From assembly GCF_000955955.1 (NCBI RefSeq), contig NZ_JYJG01000042.1, positions 40,862 to 104,861 on the forward strand: a stretch of 64,000 bases of DNA. The letters are read 5' to 3'. Within the stretch, counting starts at the first letter, position 1. Every line of letters begins with the position of its first letter. A model generated the notes under the pieces. It did not search any database, was not told the DNA's origin, and saw nothing but the letters and a program-made list of their open reading frames with translations. Of this stretch, positions 1 through 10,043 are shown one piece after another. The position numbers and the translations under genes are program-made. The DNA comes from Lentzea aerocolonigenes (GTDB lineage: Bacteria; Actinomycetota; Actinomycetes; Mycobacteriales; Pseudonocardiaceae).

Positions 1-645
1 GTTGAGCAGATCCGCGACACCCTTGCCGTTGATCAGCCGGCCCACGTAGACGACCGTCGGCGGCTCCTCGGCGGGCTGCGCGACCAGGTCGTCCGGCAGC
101 TCGATGCCGCGGTGCAGCACCTTGGCGTCCCGTCCGGCGAGGTCCTTGACGAACTTCCCGGCGGACCCGGAGACCGACACGATCTCGTCCGCCCACCGCA
201 GCACGGGCTGGCTGGTCAGCGCGTCCACCATGAACGCCACGAAGCGCACGAACGCGTTGCCGCTCTGCACCGGACTGGACCCGTGCTCGACGTGCAACCG
301 CCGCAGCTTGGCCCGCTTGGCGAACAACGAGGCCCACACGTGCGGCCAGTAGAACCGCGTGTGCGTCATCAGCACGGTGTCCGGCCCGCACTCCGCCCGC
401 AGCCGCTTGGTGAAGCCGGGGTTGGGCAGCGGGTAGTGCGAGATGATCTCGAACCCGGGCCAGCGCACGACCTTCCACCGGTCACCGAGCTGTTCGGTGC
501 CGGCGGGCGCGCCGATGGCCGAGGTGAAGACCGTGATCCGCAGGTCGGGATTCGCCTCGAGGAGGCGGCGGTGCAGTTCGTGGGCGTAGGCCTCCACGCC
601 GCCTTTGTGCGGCGGGTAGTAGGCCGGCATGTCGACCAGGTGCAC
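1..645 (-). CDS. Glycosyltransferase family 1 (GT4-like), N-terminal part
   Basis: This gene runs off the left edge, so only about the first 215 codons are present. The start is GTG at 645, 10 bases after the stop of the flippase gene on the same strand. The protein opens with VHLVDMPAYYPPHKGGVEAY, the usual beginning of a GT-B retaining glycosyltransferase, where the GG loop near the N-terminus contacts the nucleotide sugar. The visible end, VVYVGRLINGKGVADLL, is the start of the C-terminal Rossmann domain. The catalytic ExxxxxxxE region lies outside the window. Tight spacing behind the flippase suggests one operon for assembly of an envelope polysaccharide or glycolipid. Donor and acceptor cannot be read from the sequence. 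Confidence 0.85.
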   Translation of the reverse strand, partial: MHLVDMPAYYPPHKGGVEAYAHELHRRLLEANPDLRITVFTSAIGAPAGTEQLGDRWKVVRWPGFEIISHYPLPNPGFTKRLRAECGPDTVLMTHTRFYWPHVWASLFAKRAKLRRLHVEHGSSPVQSGNAFVRFVAFMVDALTSQPVLRWADEIVSVSGSAGKFVKDLAGRDAKVLHRGIELPDDLVAQPAEEPPTVVYVGRLINGKGVADLLN

Positions 646-655
646 GGCGCAGACC

Positions 656-1948
656 CTAGCTGGCTGATGCGGTGGGTTCGGCCTCGGGCACGGGTTGGTC
701 GCCGTGCCTCAGCACGCCACCCCAGGCCAGCCCCGCGGCCACCAGCCACGCGACCGTCATGCCCAGCGCCACACCGATCACACCGAGCCACCACCCGAGC
801 GACGCCACCAGGGTCAGCTCCGTCACGAACTGCACGGTGCGCACCCGCGGGCCCAGCCACGCGCGGCCGCTCGCCTTCGCCGCCACCATCGCGGTCTGGG
901 CGGTGGCCAGCAGGAACGCGTACACGAGCAGCAGCAGGACGACCGGGCGCAGGCCGTCCCACGGCGTGCCCAGCGCGGTCGTCATGAGGCCCGACGGCAG
1001 GACCAGGGTCAGCAGGGCGGCCATGGCGCTCACGACCGCCGCCGCTGCGGAGACCAGCATCGGGGCTCGGACGACCTCGCGCGGGGTGCGGCCGGCCAGG
1101 TGGGCCAGCAGGGAGTTGCTGATGCCGATGAACAGCACCGTCAGCGCGGTGACCGGCACCAGCGCCTTGCGGAGCAGACCCAGGCCGTCGAGTCCGGTCA
1201 CGACCGCCGTCACGCCGAAGGTCGCCCAGGTGCCCGCGGTCAGGTAGACGGCGTCGATCAGGAACCCCGGCAGCAGCGTGCGCCGCGAGCGCACCCAGTC
1301 CTTCACCGCGCCGAACGCGAGCGGCGTGCCCGTGAGCGCCACCGCGACCAGCGTCAGCGGCACGCAGGCCAGGGCCCACAGCAGGTAGGTGCCGGTTGCG
1401 TTCAGCTCGCCGACCAGGATCGTCGTGCCGACCGCCGCCAGGAAGAGGACCAGCCACGACGCGTCCGTGAACAGCGCGCGCATCGGCTTCTGCTTCGCGT
1501 AGTTGACGTACCGCGAGTGGTCCAGCACGGCGGTGAACGGCGAGGCGAAGGCCTGGATCAGCAGCAGCGTGCGGGCGGGGCCGCTCACGAACAGCGCGAC
1601 CACCAGGCAGCCGACGCTGATCGCCACACCCACCAGCAGCGAGGCGGCCGCGGCGCCGCGGACCCCCCGCGTGTCGTTCGAGCTCACCGTCTTGGCCACC
1701 AGCAGCGGCTCCGCGCCGATCGCGCGGCCCAGGTACCACTGCCCGATCTGCACGATCGCGATCAGCGAGAACACGCCGAACTCGGCATCGGTGGTCACGG
1801 GCGCGGCGACCAGTTGCACGGCGAACGTGATCGCGCTGAACACCAGCTGGTCCAGCGCGACGGCGGACTGGGAGACCCCCGTCGACACCATGCGCTTGAC
1901 CGCGCCGAGCCGCGTCTGTCCGGTTGGGGTGGGAGCTGCCGTGGTCAC
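656..1948 (-). CDS. Wzx-like polysaccharide flippase / polytopic membrane protein
   Basis: A 430-residue, very hydrophobic protein with about twelve predicted membrane segments after a short basic N-terminus (residues 1-20). Length and topology fit the MOP/MATE-type oligosaccharide flippases, which move lipid-linked sugars across the membrane. Conserved-looking features are a charged loop after segment 4 (DHSRYVNYAKQKPMR) and an arginine-rich loop near residues 230-240. The start is GTG at 1948; no strong ribosome site is close to it. The gene sits between two glycosyltransferases and is divergent from the GT2 gene at 2001, so a role in envelope glycan export is inferred from fold and context. 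Substrate is unknown. Confidence 0.7.
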   Translation of the reverse strand: MTTAAPTPTGQTRLGAVKRMVSTGVSQSAVALDQLVFSAITFAVQLVAAPVTTDAEFGVFSLIAIVQIGQWYLGRAIGAEPLLVAKTVSSNDTRGVRGAAAASLLVGVAISVGCLVVALFVSGPARTLLLIQAFASPFTAVLDHSRYVNYAKQKPMRALFTDASWLVLFLAAVGTTILVGELNATGTYLLWALACVPLTLVAVALTGTPLAFGAVKDWVRSRRTLLPGFLIDAVYLTAGTWATFGVTAVVTGLDGLGLLRKALVPVTALTVLFIGISNSLLAHLAGRTPREVVRAPMLVSAAAAVVSAMAALLTLVLPSGLMTTALGTPWDGLRPVVLLLLVYAFLLATAQTAMVAAKASGRAWLGPRVRTVQFVTELTLVASLGWWLGVIGVALGMTVAWLVAAGLAWGGVLRHGDQPVPEAEPTASAS

Positions 1949-2000
1949 GGTGGTGGAAGGCCCTCTCGGACGGTTGGGGAAGCTCCCCTACTGTACGACC

Positions 2001-2771
2001 ATGACTTCGCCCGTCTCCGTGGTGATTCCCAGTGCGCCCAAGAACTCGTTCCTCGAGGAGACGCTGCGCTCGGTGGCCGCGCAGACCCACGAGGAGTGGG
2101 AGGTCGTGCTGGTCCTCGACGGCGAGTGCGAGCAGAACCGCGCCGCGGCCGAGGTGCTCGGCGACCGGGTGCAGGTGCACCTGACGCCCGCGCCCCGCAG
2201 CGGCCCCGCGGTCGGCCGCAACATCGGGCTCGAGTCGGCCAAGCACGACCTGGTGGCGTTCCTCGACGCGGACGACCTGTGCACCCCGGACCGCCTGGCC
2301 CGGCAGGTCCAGGTCCTCACCGACCAGCCCGACCTCGGCCTGGTCGGCGCGTGGGCGCACAAGATCGACCCCGACGGCAACCAGGTCGGCGAGCTGCACT
2401 CGGTCACCGGCCGCGCCGAGGTCGCCCGCACGATGCTGCTGTTCAACCCGCTGATCACGTCGACGATCGTGGTGCGCAAGCAGCTGGCGGCGGAGGTCGG
2501 CGGCTTCGACCCGCGCCTGGTCCGGCTGGAGGACTACGACCTGTGGCTGCGGCTGCTCGCCAAGGCCGACGGCGACGTGATCGGCGAGGAGCTCCTCGGC
2601 TACCGCGTGCACCCCACCCAGTACTCCCGCGGCGGCCTGCTCGGCCCGGCGACCAAGCTGCTCTACCGCAGCAAGCAGGCCGTGGCGAAGCGGATCGGCG
2701 TCAGCGGCGCCGCCACCGCGGCCAAGCACGCGGCGTGGCTCGGCGTGCAGGTGGCCAACCGCCGCTGGTGA
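2001..2771 (+). CDS. Glycosyltransferase family 2
   Basis: A 256-residue inverting GT-A glycosyltransferase. The N-terminus VSVVIPSAPKNSFLEETLRS is the family's nucleotide-binding strand, and FLDADDLC (residues about 89-96) carries the DxD metal/UDP site. The acceptor-side motif RLEDYDLWLRL (residues about 174-184) contains the ED dyad expected of the catalytic base. ATG at 2001 is chosen because the conserved fold begins right after it; the open frame extends far upstream but without homologous sequence. It is divergent from the flippase gene and convergent with the DUF6541-like gene, which ends 9 bases away. It probably adds one sugar to an envelope glycan; specificity is unknown. Confidence 0.85.
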   Translation: MTSPVSVVIPSAPKNSFLEETLRSVAAQTHEEWEVVLVLDGECEQNRAAAEVLGDRVQVHLTPAPRSGPAVGRNIGLESAKHDLVAFLDADDLCTPDRLARQVQVLTDQPDLGLVGAWAHKIDPDGNQVGELHSVTGRAEVARTMLLFNPLITSTIVVRKQLAAEVGGFDPRLVRLEDYDLWLRLLAKADGDVIGEELLGYRVHPTQYSRGGLLGPATKLLYRSKQAVAKRIGVSGAATAAKHAAWLGVQVANRRW

Positions 2772-2780
2772 CCGCGGCTC

Positions 2781-4757
2781 TTACGGCAGCGTCGTGCTCC
2801 CGCACCGGTCCAGCCGGTACAGCTTGACCGACCCCTCCTGCGCCACGAGCTCGAACGCACCGGGCGCCTTGGGCTCCGCGATCCCCGTGTACCACTTCTG
2901 CCGCTGGTCCTGAGGCCAGAACGTCTTGTTGCCCAGCAGCAGGTAGCGCACCCCGACCTTCTTGGCCGCGGCACACACGCGGGGGTCGTTCGCGGCGTTG
3001 TCCAGGTTCTTCGACAGGTACTCCTGCTCGGCGCTCCACGCGATGTCCGCGTGCGGGTAGAGCGCCTTGCGCTGCACCTCGGCCAGCATCACCGCGCTGC
3101 CGTCCCACGGGTTGTTCGCGACCACGGCGTCCTTCGGCACGGCGGCGGCCAGCTTCGGCAGGAACGCCTCCTCGGTGTCGTCCACCAGGGTGCCGGCCTT
3201 CGGGTCCGCCTTCGTGTAGGTGCCTGCCAGCGCGGCGGCGTTCGTCTTGGCGTAGAAGCCGCTGGTCAGCGGCAGCAGCACGACCACGACCAGCAACGCC
3301 AGCGCGGTCGGGGTGCGCAGCAGCGCGAGCCGGGACGAGCCGGCCGGGAACAGGCCCGCCACCTTGCCCGCGATCAGCAGCACGGCCAGGACCGCCAGCG
3401 GGACGGCCGTGATCGGCAGCATCGCGGCGAGCCGGAACGAGTCGTTGTACCAATATCCGGTGAACTTCTGGGTGTCCGGCCGGTTGATCGCCGCGGTCAG
3501 CACGTAGAGGAACGTCGACGCGGCGGCGGCCGCGATCAGCCAGCGGTGGTTCACCAGGCGCCACGCGACGACCAGGCCGGCCACGGTGAGGACGGACAGC
3601 GCCCACAGCGCGGGGCGGCCGTTCGTCGCGTTCAGCAGGGCCTCGCCGACGGCGTTGGCGGGGGTCTCGAACGGCGGCCAGTACATCTGCCGCACCTGCC
3701 GGAACGCCTCCGCGTGCGCCACGAACCACCACAGCCCGAACAGGACCGCAAGGGTGCCGAGAACAGCGACGACACCGCGCCAAGCCTGGCCCTCGCGCCA
3801 CGTCTTGAGCGCGTAGCGCAGCACCGCGGTGCCGAACGGGAACACCGCGAGCACCGCGAGGCTGAACACGGCGTTGGGGTGGGCGAACGCGCACGCGACG
3901 AGCACCAGCGGGGCGAGCGTGATGGCCCGGCGGAAGCCGATCGTGTCGTCCTTGGCGGTCTTCGTCGCGGCGAGCACGGCGGCGAGACCGGAGGGCACGA
4001 GCGCGAGGCTCAGCGCGTTCGGCCACAGCACGCCGAAGCTCAGCAGGCCCCACGGGAACGCGGTGAACGCCACGCTCAACACAGGGGTGATGGCCATCGC
4101 CGCGGTGTTGCGGCCGACGACCTGGCGCACCAGCAACGACGAGCCGATCGGCCAGATCAGCCCGGCGATCGCCCAGCTCACCATGTTCGTCGCGGTGGCG
4201 ATGTCGGTGCCGGTGGTCAGCACGACCAGCGACGTCACGCCGTGCCACCCGGCCGGGTAGAAGCCGGCGGCGGTCGACGGGTTGCCCAGGGAGTTGATCG
4301 TCAGCGACGACGCGGAGCCCGACTCGAGGATGTAGCTGACGGCGCTGTAGTGGAACATCGCGTCGAAGGTCTGGGACAGCTCGTCGGGCTGCCCGAAGCC
4401 GCGGACCACGACGAACCACGCCACGGCCATCGCGGGCACGAGCGCCGCGGCGGCGACCAGCAGCGTCCTGGGCGGATCGCTCTGGCGCGGCGGTGCGACC
4501 CTGCGCAGCAGCAGCGAGGCGACTACGGCGAGGACCACGGTGACCGCGGTCACGCCGAGGACGAGCCACACGCTCCACGTCTGACCGGCCTTCTGCCCCA
4601 CGACGGCCGTGACCGACACGAGCAGGACGCTGAACACCGGTGCCATGCCGAGCGCGGAGATCCCGCGCAGGCCCACGGCGTACGCGAGCGCCAGCCCCGG
4701 GCCGACGAGCCACCCCGCGGCAGCGAGTGCGACGGGGACAGCATCCAACCAACTCAT
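2781..4757 (-). CDS. DUF6541-like polytopic membrane protein, possible GT-C glycosyltransferase
   Basis: A 658-residue integral membrane protein with about 13-15 hydrophobic segments, followed by a soluble C-terminal domain of about 150 residues. The first extracytoplasmic loop carries acidic residues (QPDELSQTFDAMFHYSAV, about residues 125-142). GT-C polyprenyl-phosphate-dependent glycosyltransferases keep a catalytic Asp/Glu pair in such a loop. The C-terminal domain has NNPWDGSAVMLAE and YLLLGNKTFW. ATG at 4757 starts the hydrophobic region; the open frame continues to about 7835 opposite glf and glfT2, but that extension is a shadow. It is divergent from glf with 228 bp between. Membership of the DUF6541 family is recognised by overall pattern; the enzymatic role is inference. 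Confidence 0.65.
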   Translation of the reverse strand: MSWLDAVPVALAAAGWLVGPGLALAYAVGLRGISALGMAPVFSVLLVSVTAVVGQKAGQTWSVWLVLGVTAVTVVLAVVASLLLRRVAPPRQSDPPRTLLVAAAALVPAMAVAWFVVVRGFGQPDELSQTFDAMFHYSAVSYILESGSASSLTINSLGNPSTAAGFYPAGWHGVTSLVVLTTGTDIATATNMVSWAIAGLIWPIGSSLLVRQVVGRNTAAMAITPVLSVAFTAFPWGLLSFGVLWPNALSLALVPSGLAAVLAATKTAKDDTIGFRRAITLAPLVLVACAFAHPNAVFSLAVLAVFPFGTAVLRYALKTWREGQAWRGVVAVLGTLAVLFGLWWFVAHAEAFRQVRQMYWPPFETPANAVGEALLNATNGRPALWALSVLTVAGLVVAWRLVNHRWLIAAAAASTFLYVLTAAINRPDTQKFTGYWYNDSFRLAAMLPITAVPLAVLAVLLIAGKVAGLFPAGSSRLALLRTPTALALLVVVVLLPLTSGFYAKTNAAALAGTYTKADPKAGTLVDDTEEAFLPKLAAAVPKDAVVANNPWDGSAVMLAEVQRKALYPHADIAWSAEQEYLSKNLDNAANDPRVCAAAKKVGVRYLLLGNKTFWPQDQRQKWYTGIAEPKAPGAFELVAQEGSVKLYRLDRCGSTTLP

Positions 4758-4784
4758 CGTCGGGCTACCTCGCAGTGAAGGTGA

Positions 4785-6173
<1,389 letters not shown>

Positions 6174-6179
6174 ATCGCA

Positions 6180-8051
6180 ATGCCGGGCAAGTCCAACCTC
6201 GTCGAGCACGAGGCGCCGGAGAAACTCCTGACGCAGCGCGGCCTGTTCGCAGGTCCGTCGCAGATCGTCTCCGAGGATCTGTACGCCGAGGTCAAGCGCG
6301 GCATCGCGGACCGGGAGCGCCACCGCATGGTGGTGCACCCGAACGCGACCGTCACGATGAACACCTACTTCGGTCGCTTCCCCGCCTCCTACTGGCAGCG
6401 GTGGTGCGTGAGCCCCGAGGTCGAGCTCGAGCTCGAGGTGACGGGCTCCGGCCAGCTGTCGCTCGTCGCCTCGGACTCCGAGGGTGAGACGCGCACGGTC
6501 GCTGCGGAGAAGGTCTCGGGGGCGAAGGCGCAGACCGTGCGCCTGAGCACCAAGATCGACAAGTTCACCGACGGCGGCGGCCTCTGGTTCGACGTGCTGA
6601 CGGCGGACGACTCGCTCACCGTGGAGAAGGTCCGCTGGACGGTCGCGCCGCCGAAGACGGTGCGCCCGACCGCCGTGGTCATCTGCACGTTCAACCGCGT
6701 CGACGACTGCCTCAACACGATGGCCGCGCTCGCGTCGGACCCGGAGCCGCTCAAGCTGGTCGACACCGTGTACGTCGTCGACCAGGGCTCGGACCCGGTC
6801 GAGTCGCGCTCCCGGTTCGCCGAGGTCTCGGCCGCGCTCGGGGACAAGCTGCGCTACATCCGCCAGCCGAACCTCGGTGGTGCCGGCGGCTTCACCCGCG
6901 GCCTGTACGAGGTCACCGAGATCGACCACGCGGAGCACGCGAACGTCCTGTTCATGGACGACGACGTGCTGTGCGAGCCCGAGATCGTCATCAGGCTCAC
7001 CGCGTTCGCGAACCGCACGACGCAGCCGACGATCGTCGGCGGTCAGATGCTCTACCTGCTGCACCCGAACTTCCTGCACGTCGGTGCCGAGTACGCCAAC
7101 CTCGACACCCTCGCGCCTGGCCAGGTCGTGGACGGCGCGCTGCACAACGCCGACCTCACCGGCTACGACGAGGAGACGGGCAAGCGCAACGTCCAGGACA
7201 AGCGCGTCGACGCCGGCTACAACGGCTGGTGGTCGTGCCTGATCCCGTCGGAGATCGTGAAGGCGGTCGGCTACCCGCTGCCGCTGTTCTTCCAGTGGGA
7301 CGACATCGAGTACGGCTACCGGGCTCGTGCGCACGGTTTCGCCACCGTGTCGCTGCCCGGTGCCGGTGTGTGGCACGCGGACTTCCACTGGAAGGACTGG
7401 GACGACTGGCACAGGTACTTCAACCTGCGCAACGCCCTGATCACCGCCTCGCTGCACAGCGGCTTCGAGCCGAAGCGCATCGTCAAGGGCATGGCGACGC
7501 AGTTCGCCACGTACCTGCTGGGCATGCAGTACGGCCTCGCCGCCACCCAGCTCAAGGCGATCGAGGACTTCCTCAAGGGTCCTGAGTTCCTCCGCGACGG
7601 CGGCGTGCAGGCGGCGGCCGACATCCGCAAGCTGCGCGCCGAATATCCGGAGACCGTGCGGCACCCCGCGTCGGAGATCCCCGGCTTCAAGCCCGGCGAC
7701 CTCCCGATGATCGGTGCCGCGCCGACGCCGAAGCTGATCGCGCCGGTGTTCGCCAAGCGCCTCGTCCACCAGCTGCTCGGCAAGTCCGTGCACCACGTGG
7801 GCGCTGTTCCCGCCGGTGACTCGGCGTGGTGGCACGTCTCGCTGTTCAACACGGCGGTTGTGACCGACGCGTCGCAGGAAGGCGTGCGGATCCGCAAGCG
7901 GGACAAGGAGCTCGCCGTCCGGCTCGCCAAGCAGGGCGCCAAGCTCTTCCGCGAGCTGTACCGCAGGGCTCCCGAGGTGCAGCGCTCCTACAAGGACGCG
8001 ATGGGCCAGCTCACGAGCCGCGACACCTGGTCGCGGTTGTACGACCTGTAG
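6180..8051 (+). CDS. glfT2: Galactofuranosyltransferase GlfT2 (galactan polymerase)
   Basis: A GT2-family bifunctional galactofuranosyltransferase of 623 residues, close to mycobacterial GlfT2 (637). It is known to extend the galactan with alternating beta-1,5 and beta-1,6 Galf units at the inner face of the membrane. An N-terminal beta-sandwich (about 1-155; YFGRFPASYWQRW) precedes the GT-A domain. Active-site elements are visible: the DDD metal site at D260-D262, the WDDIEYG acidic pair at D374-D375, the AGYNGWW acceptor loop, and the metal-binding histidine H399 in GVWHADFHW. The C-terminal helical domain (about 480-623) mediates oligomerisation in the family. ATG at 6180 lies 6 bases after glf. 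A 12-bp hairpin follows before the second paralogue. Confidence 0.95.
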   Translation: MPGKSNLVEHEAPEKLLTQRGLFAGPSQIVSEDLYAEVKRGIADRERHRMVVHPNATVTMNTYFGRFPASYWQRWCVSPEVELELEVTGSGQLSLVASDSEGETRTVAAEKVSGAKAQTVRLSTKIDKFTDGGGLWFDVLTADDSLTVEKVRWTVAPPKTVRPTAVVICTFNRVDDCLNTMAALASDPEPLKLVDTVYVVDQGSDPVESRSRFAEVSAALGDKLRYIRQPNLGGAGGFTRGLYEVTEIDHAEHANVLFMDDDVLCEPEIVIRLTAFANRTTQPTIVGGQMLYLLHPNFLHVGAEYANLDTLAPGQVVDGALHNADLTGYDEETGKRNVQDKRVDAGYNGWWSCLIPSEIVKAVGYPLPLFFQWDDIEYGYRARAHGFATVSLPGAGVWHADFHWKDWDDWHRYFNLRNALITASLHSGFEPKRIVKGMATQFATYLLGMQYGLAATQLKAIEDFLKGPEFLRDGGVQAAADIRKLRAEYPETVRHPASEIPGFKPGDLPMIGAAPTPKLIAPVFAKRLVHQLLGKSVHHVGAVPAGDSAWWHVSLFNTAVVTDASQEGVRIRKRDKELAVRLAKQGAKLFRELYRRAPEVQRSYKDAMGQLTSRDTWSRLYDL

Positions 8052-8070
8052 GCACCGAAAACGCTTCGCA

Positions 8071-8100
8071 CGGGCGGTCCGGAATCATCCGGGCCGCCCG
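8071..8100 (+). terminator. Hairpin between the two glfT2 genes
   Basis: Arms 8071-8082 and 8089-8100 pair over 12 bp with one G-T wobble and a 6-base loop. No T-run follows, and the next gene starts only 25 bp downstream. It may be a partial terminator, an attenuator, or a stabilising element that separates glfT2 from its paralogue. Confidence 0.5.
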
Positions 8101-8124
8101 ACGACTTTGACAGGGGAACGGTCA

Positions 8125-9987
8125 GTGGACCAGAACTGCGTGCTGCAGAGGGTCATCCTGCCCAGGGACGAAGATCCGCTCGACGTCAGGCCGCTCTACC
8201 TGGACGAGCCGGACACCGTGCACTGCCACGTGGCGTCGCGTCGCAGCACCACGGTTCCCCCGTCCGCGAAGGTCTCCTTCGCCACCTACTTCAACGCCTT
8301 CCCGGCCTCCTACTGGAAGCGCTGGACGACCGTCGACGAGACGGTGCTGCGGATGTCGTTGCGCGGCAGCGGCCGCGTCGACGTGTACCGCTCCCGCCCG
8401 TCCGGCGAGATCATCCACGTCGAGGGCCACTACGTCCGGTCCGACGGCGAGTGGACCGACCTCGAGCTCGCGGTGTCGCTCAAGCCGTTCGAGGACGGCG
8501 GCTGGATCTGGTTCGACGTCTTCACCGACGAGTCGCCGCTGGAGATCCGCGAGGCGGCGTGGACCGCGCGTCAGCCGCTCCCGGAGCAGACGGTCGCCAT
8601 CGGCATGACGACGATGCGCCCGGTCGACGCGATCATCGCGCTGCGCACGCTCGGCGAGGACCCGGCGGTCCTGTCGGTCGTGAAGAAGGTGTTCGTCGCC
8701 GACCAGGGGCCGGTGAAGGTTCGCGACACCAAGGGTTTCGCGGAGGCGGCCGCGGTTCTCGGGGATCGGCTCGAGGTCATCGAGCAGGACAACCTCGGCG
8801 GTGCCGGTGGCTTCACCCGCGGCATGTTCGAGGCGATCGAGCACACCGACGTCGACCAGATCATGTTGATGGACGACGACATCCGGCTGGAGCCGGACGC
8901 GATCCTGCGCTCCAACGCGTTCGCCCGTGCCGCCGCAGAGCCGGTGATCGTGGGCAGCCACATGCTGAGCCTGCACTCGCGCGCCAAGCTCCACAGCAGC
9001 GCGGAGATCGTCGACCTCAACACGTGCTTCTGGCGTCCTGCTCCCGGTGCGGTGACCGACCACGACTTCGCCCAGGAGTCGTTGCGGGAGACCGAGGAAC
9101 TGCACCAGCGGGTCAACGCGACCTACAACGGCTGGTGGATGTGCCTCTTCCCGCGCGAGGTCGTGCGCAGGACCGGCTACCCGCTGCCGCTGTTCATCAA
9201 GTGGGACGACGCCGAGTACTCGTTGCGGGCGTTGGAGAAGGGCTTCCCGACGGTCTCGCTGCCGGGCTCCGCGGTGTGGCACATGCCGTGGACCAGCAAG
9301 AACGACGCGACGGACTGGCAGGCGTACTTCCACACGCGCAACCGGCTGATCCTCGCCGCGCTGCACAGCCCGTACGACGTCAAGAACGGCATCGTGAAGC
9401 ACGGCCTGAAGCTGACGCTGCGGCACCTGCTGTCGATGGAGTACTCGACGGTCGCGTTGCAGCAGAAGGCGATCGAGGACTTCCTGGCCGGGCCGTCGTC
9501 GCTCTTCGACTCGTTGCGCTCGGCGTTGCCCTCCGTGCGCGAGCTGCGGGCGGAGTACAGCGACGCCCAGACCCAGCCGTCGGCCCGCGAGTTCCCGCCG
9601 CCGACCTTCGACCAGGTGCGGGCGGAGGCGCTGCTGGTGCCGTCGACGTCGAAGATCACCACGGCCAAGCGTGCCGCGAAGTCGTTGCTGCACAACTTCC
9701 GCGAGCCCGCGCCGGACGCCGCGGGCAGGCCGCAGATGAACGTGCCCGCGTTGAGCGCCAGGTGGTTCCTGCTGGGCAACCTGGACAGCGCGACGGTGTC
9801 CACCGCGGACGGCACGGCGGTGGCGTTCTACAAGCGCGACCCGAAGGAGTTCCGCGCACTCGCCAAGCGGGCGGCGCGCAACTACCGCCGCCTCGGGCAG
9901 GAGTGGGACCAGCTCAAGAAGGTCTACCGCAACGCGCTGCCGGAGCTCACGTCCACCGAGTCGTGGCGCAAGGTCTTCGAAGGCTGA
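8125..9987 (+). CDS. Second GlfT2-like galactofuranosyltransferase
   Basis: A 620-residue paralogue of the preceding GlfT2 with the same plan: N-terminal beta-sandwich (YFNAFPASYWKRW), GT-A domain, C-terminal helical domain. Catalytic elements are kept: DDD at D250-D252, NATYNGWWMCLF, WDDAEYS at D361-D362, and H386 in AVWHMPW. It therefore looks active, not decayed, but many substrate-side loops differ; for example the region after the DDD reads SAEIVDLNTCFW instead of GAEYANLDTLAP. GTG at 8125 is preferred because AGGGGA lies 7 bases before it; a TTG at 8107 is the alternative. It probably extends or modifies the same galactan, perhaps with other linkage or chain length (inference). A strong bidirectional terminator follows. 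Confidence 0.9.
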   Translation: MDQNCVLQRVILPRDEDPLDVRPLYLDEPDTVHCHVASRRSTTVPPSAKVSFATYFNAFPASYWKRWTTVDETVLRMSLRGSGRVDVYRSRPSGEIIHVEGHYVRSDGEWTDLELAVSLKPFEDGGWIWFDVFTDESPLEIREAAWTARQPLPEQTVAIGMTTMRPVDAIIALRTLGEDPAVLSVVKKVFVADQGPVKVRDTKGFAEAAAVLGDRLEVIEQDNLGGAGGFTRGMFEAIEHTDVDQIMLMDDDIRLEPDAILRSNAFARAAAEPVIVGSHMLSLHSRAKLHSSAEIVDLNTCFWRPAPGAVTDHDFAQESLRETEELHQRVNATYNGWWMCLFPREVVRRTGYPLPLFIKWDDAEYSLRALEKGFPTVSLPGSAVWHMPWTSKNDATDWQAYFHTRNRLILAALHSPYDVKNGIVKHGLKLTLRHLLSMEYSTVALQQKAIEDFLAGPSSLFDSLRSALPSVRELRAEYSDAQTQPSAREFPPPTFDQVRAEALLVPSTSKITTAKRAAKSLLHNFREPAPDAAGRPQMNVPALSARWFLLGNLDSATVSTADGTAVAFYKRDPKEFRALAKRAARNYRRLGQEWDQLKKVYRNALPELTSTESWRKVFEG

Positions 9988-10002
9988 TCAGAGCCTGAGG
10001 AC

Positions 10003-10038
10003 AAAGCAGGCCCTGCCGACCGGCGGGGCCTGCTTTTT
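10003..10038. terminator. Bidirectional terminator after the glf operon
   Basis: Perfect 11-bp stem (10003-10013 with 10026-10036), a 12-base loop and T residues to 10038. On the other strand the stem is flanked by a short T-run (complement of 10003-10005). It lies between the convergent glfT2-like gene and the ABC permease gene ending at 10044, so it can serve both. Confidence 0.85.
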
Positions 10039-10043
10039 GCGCT

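Noticed and set aside
369..2729. Long minus-strand frame across the flippase and GT2 genes
   Set aside because: Arg/Ala/Gly-rich with no domain; it is the high-GC shadow of real genes on both strands.
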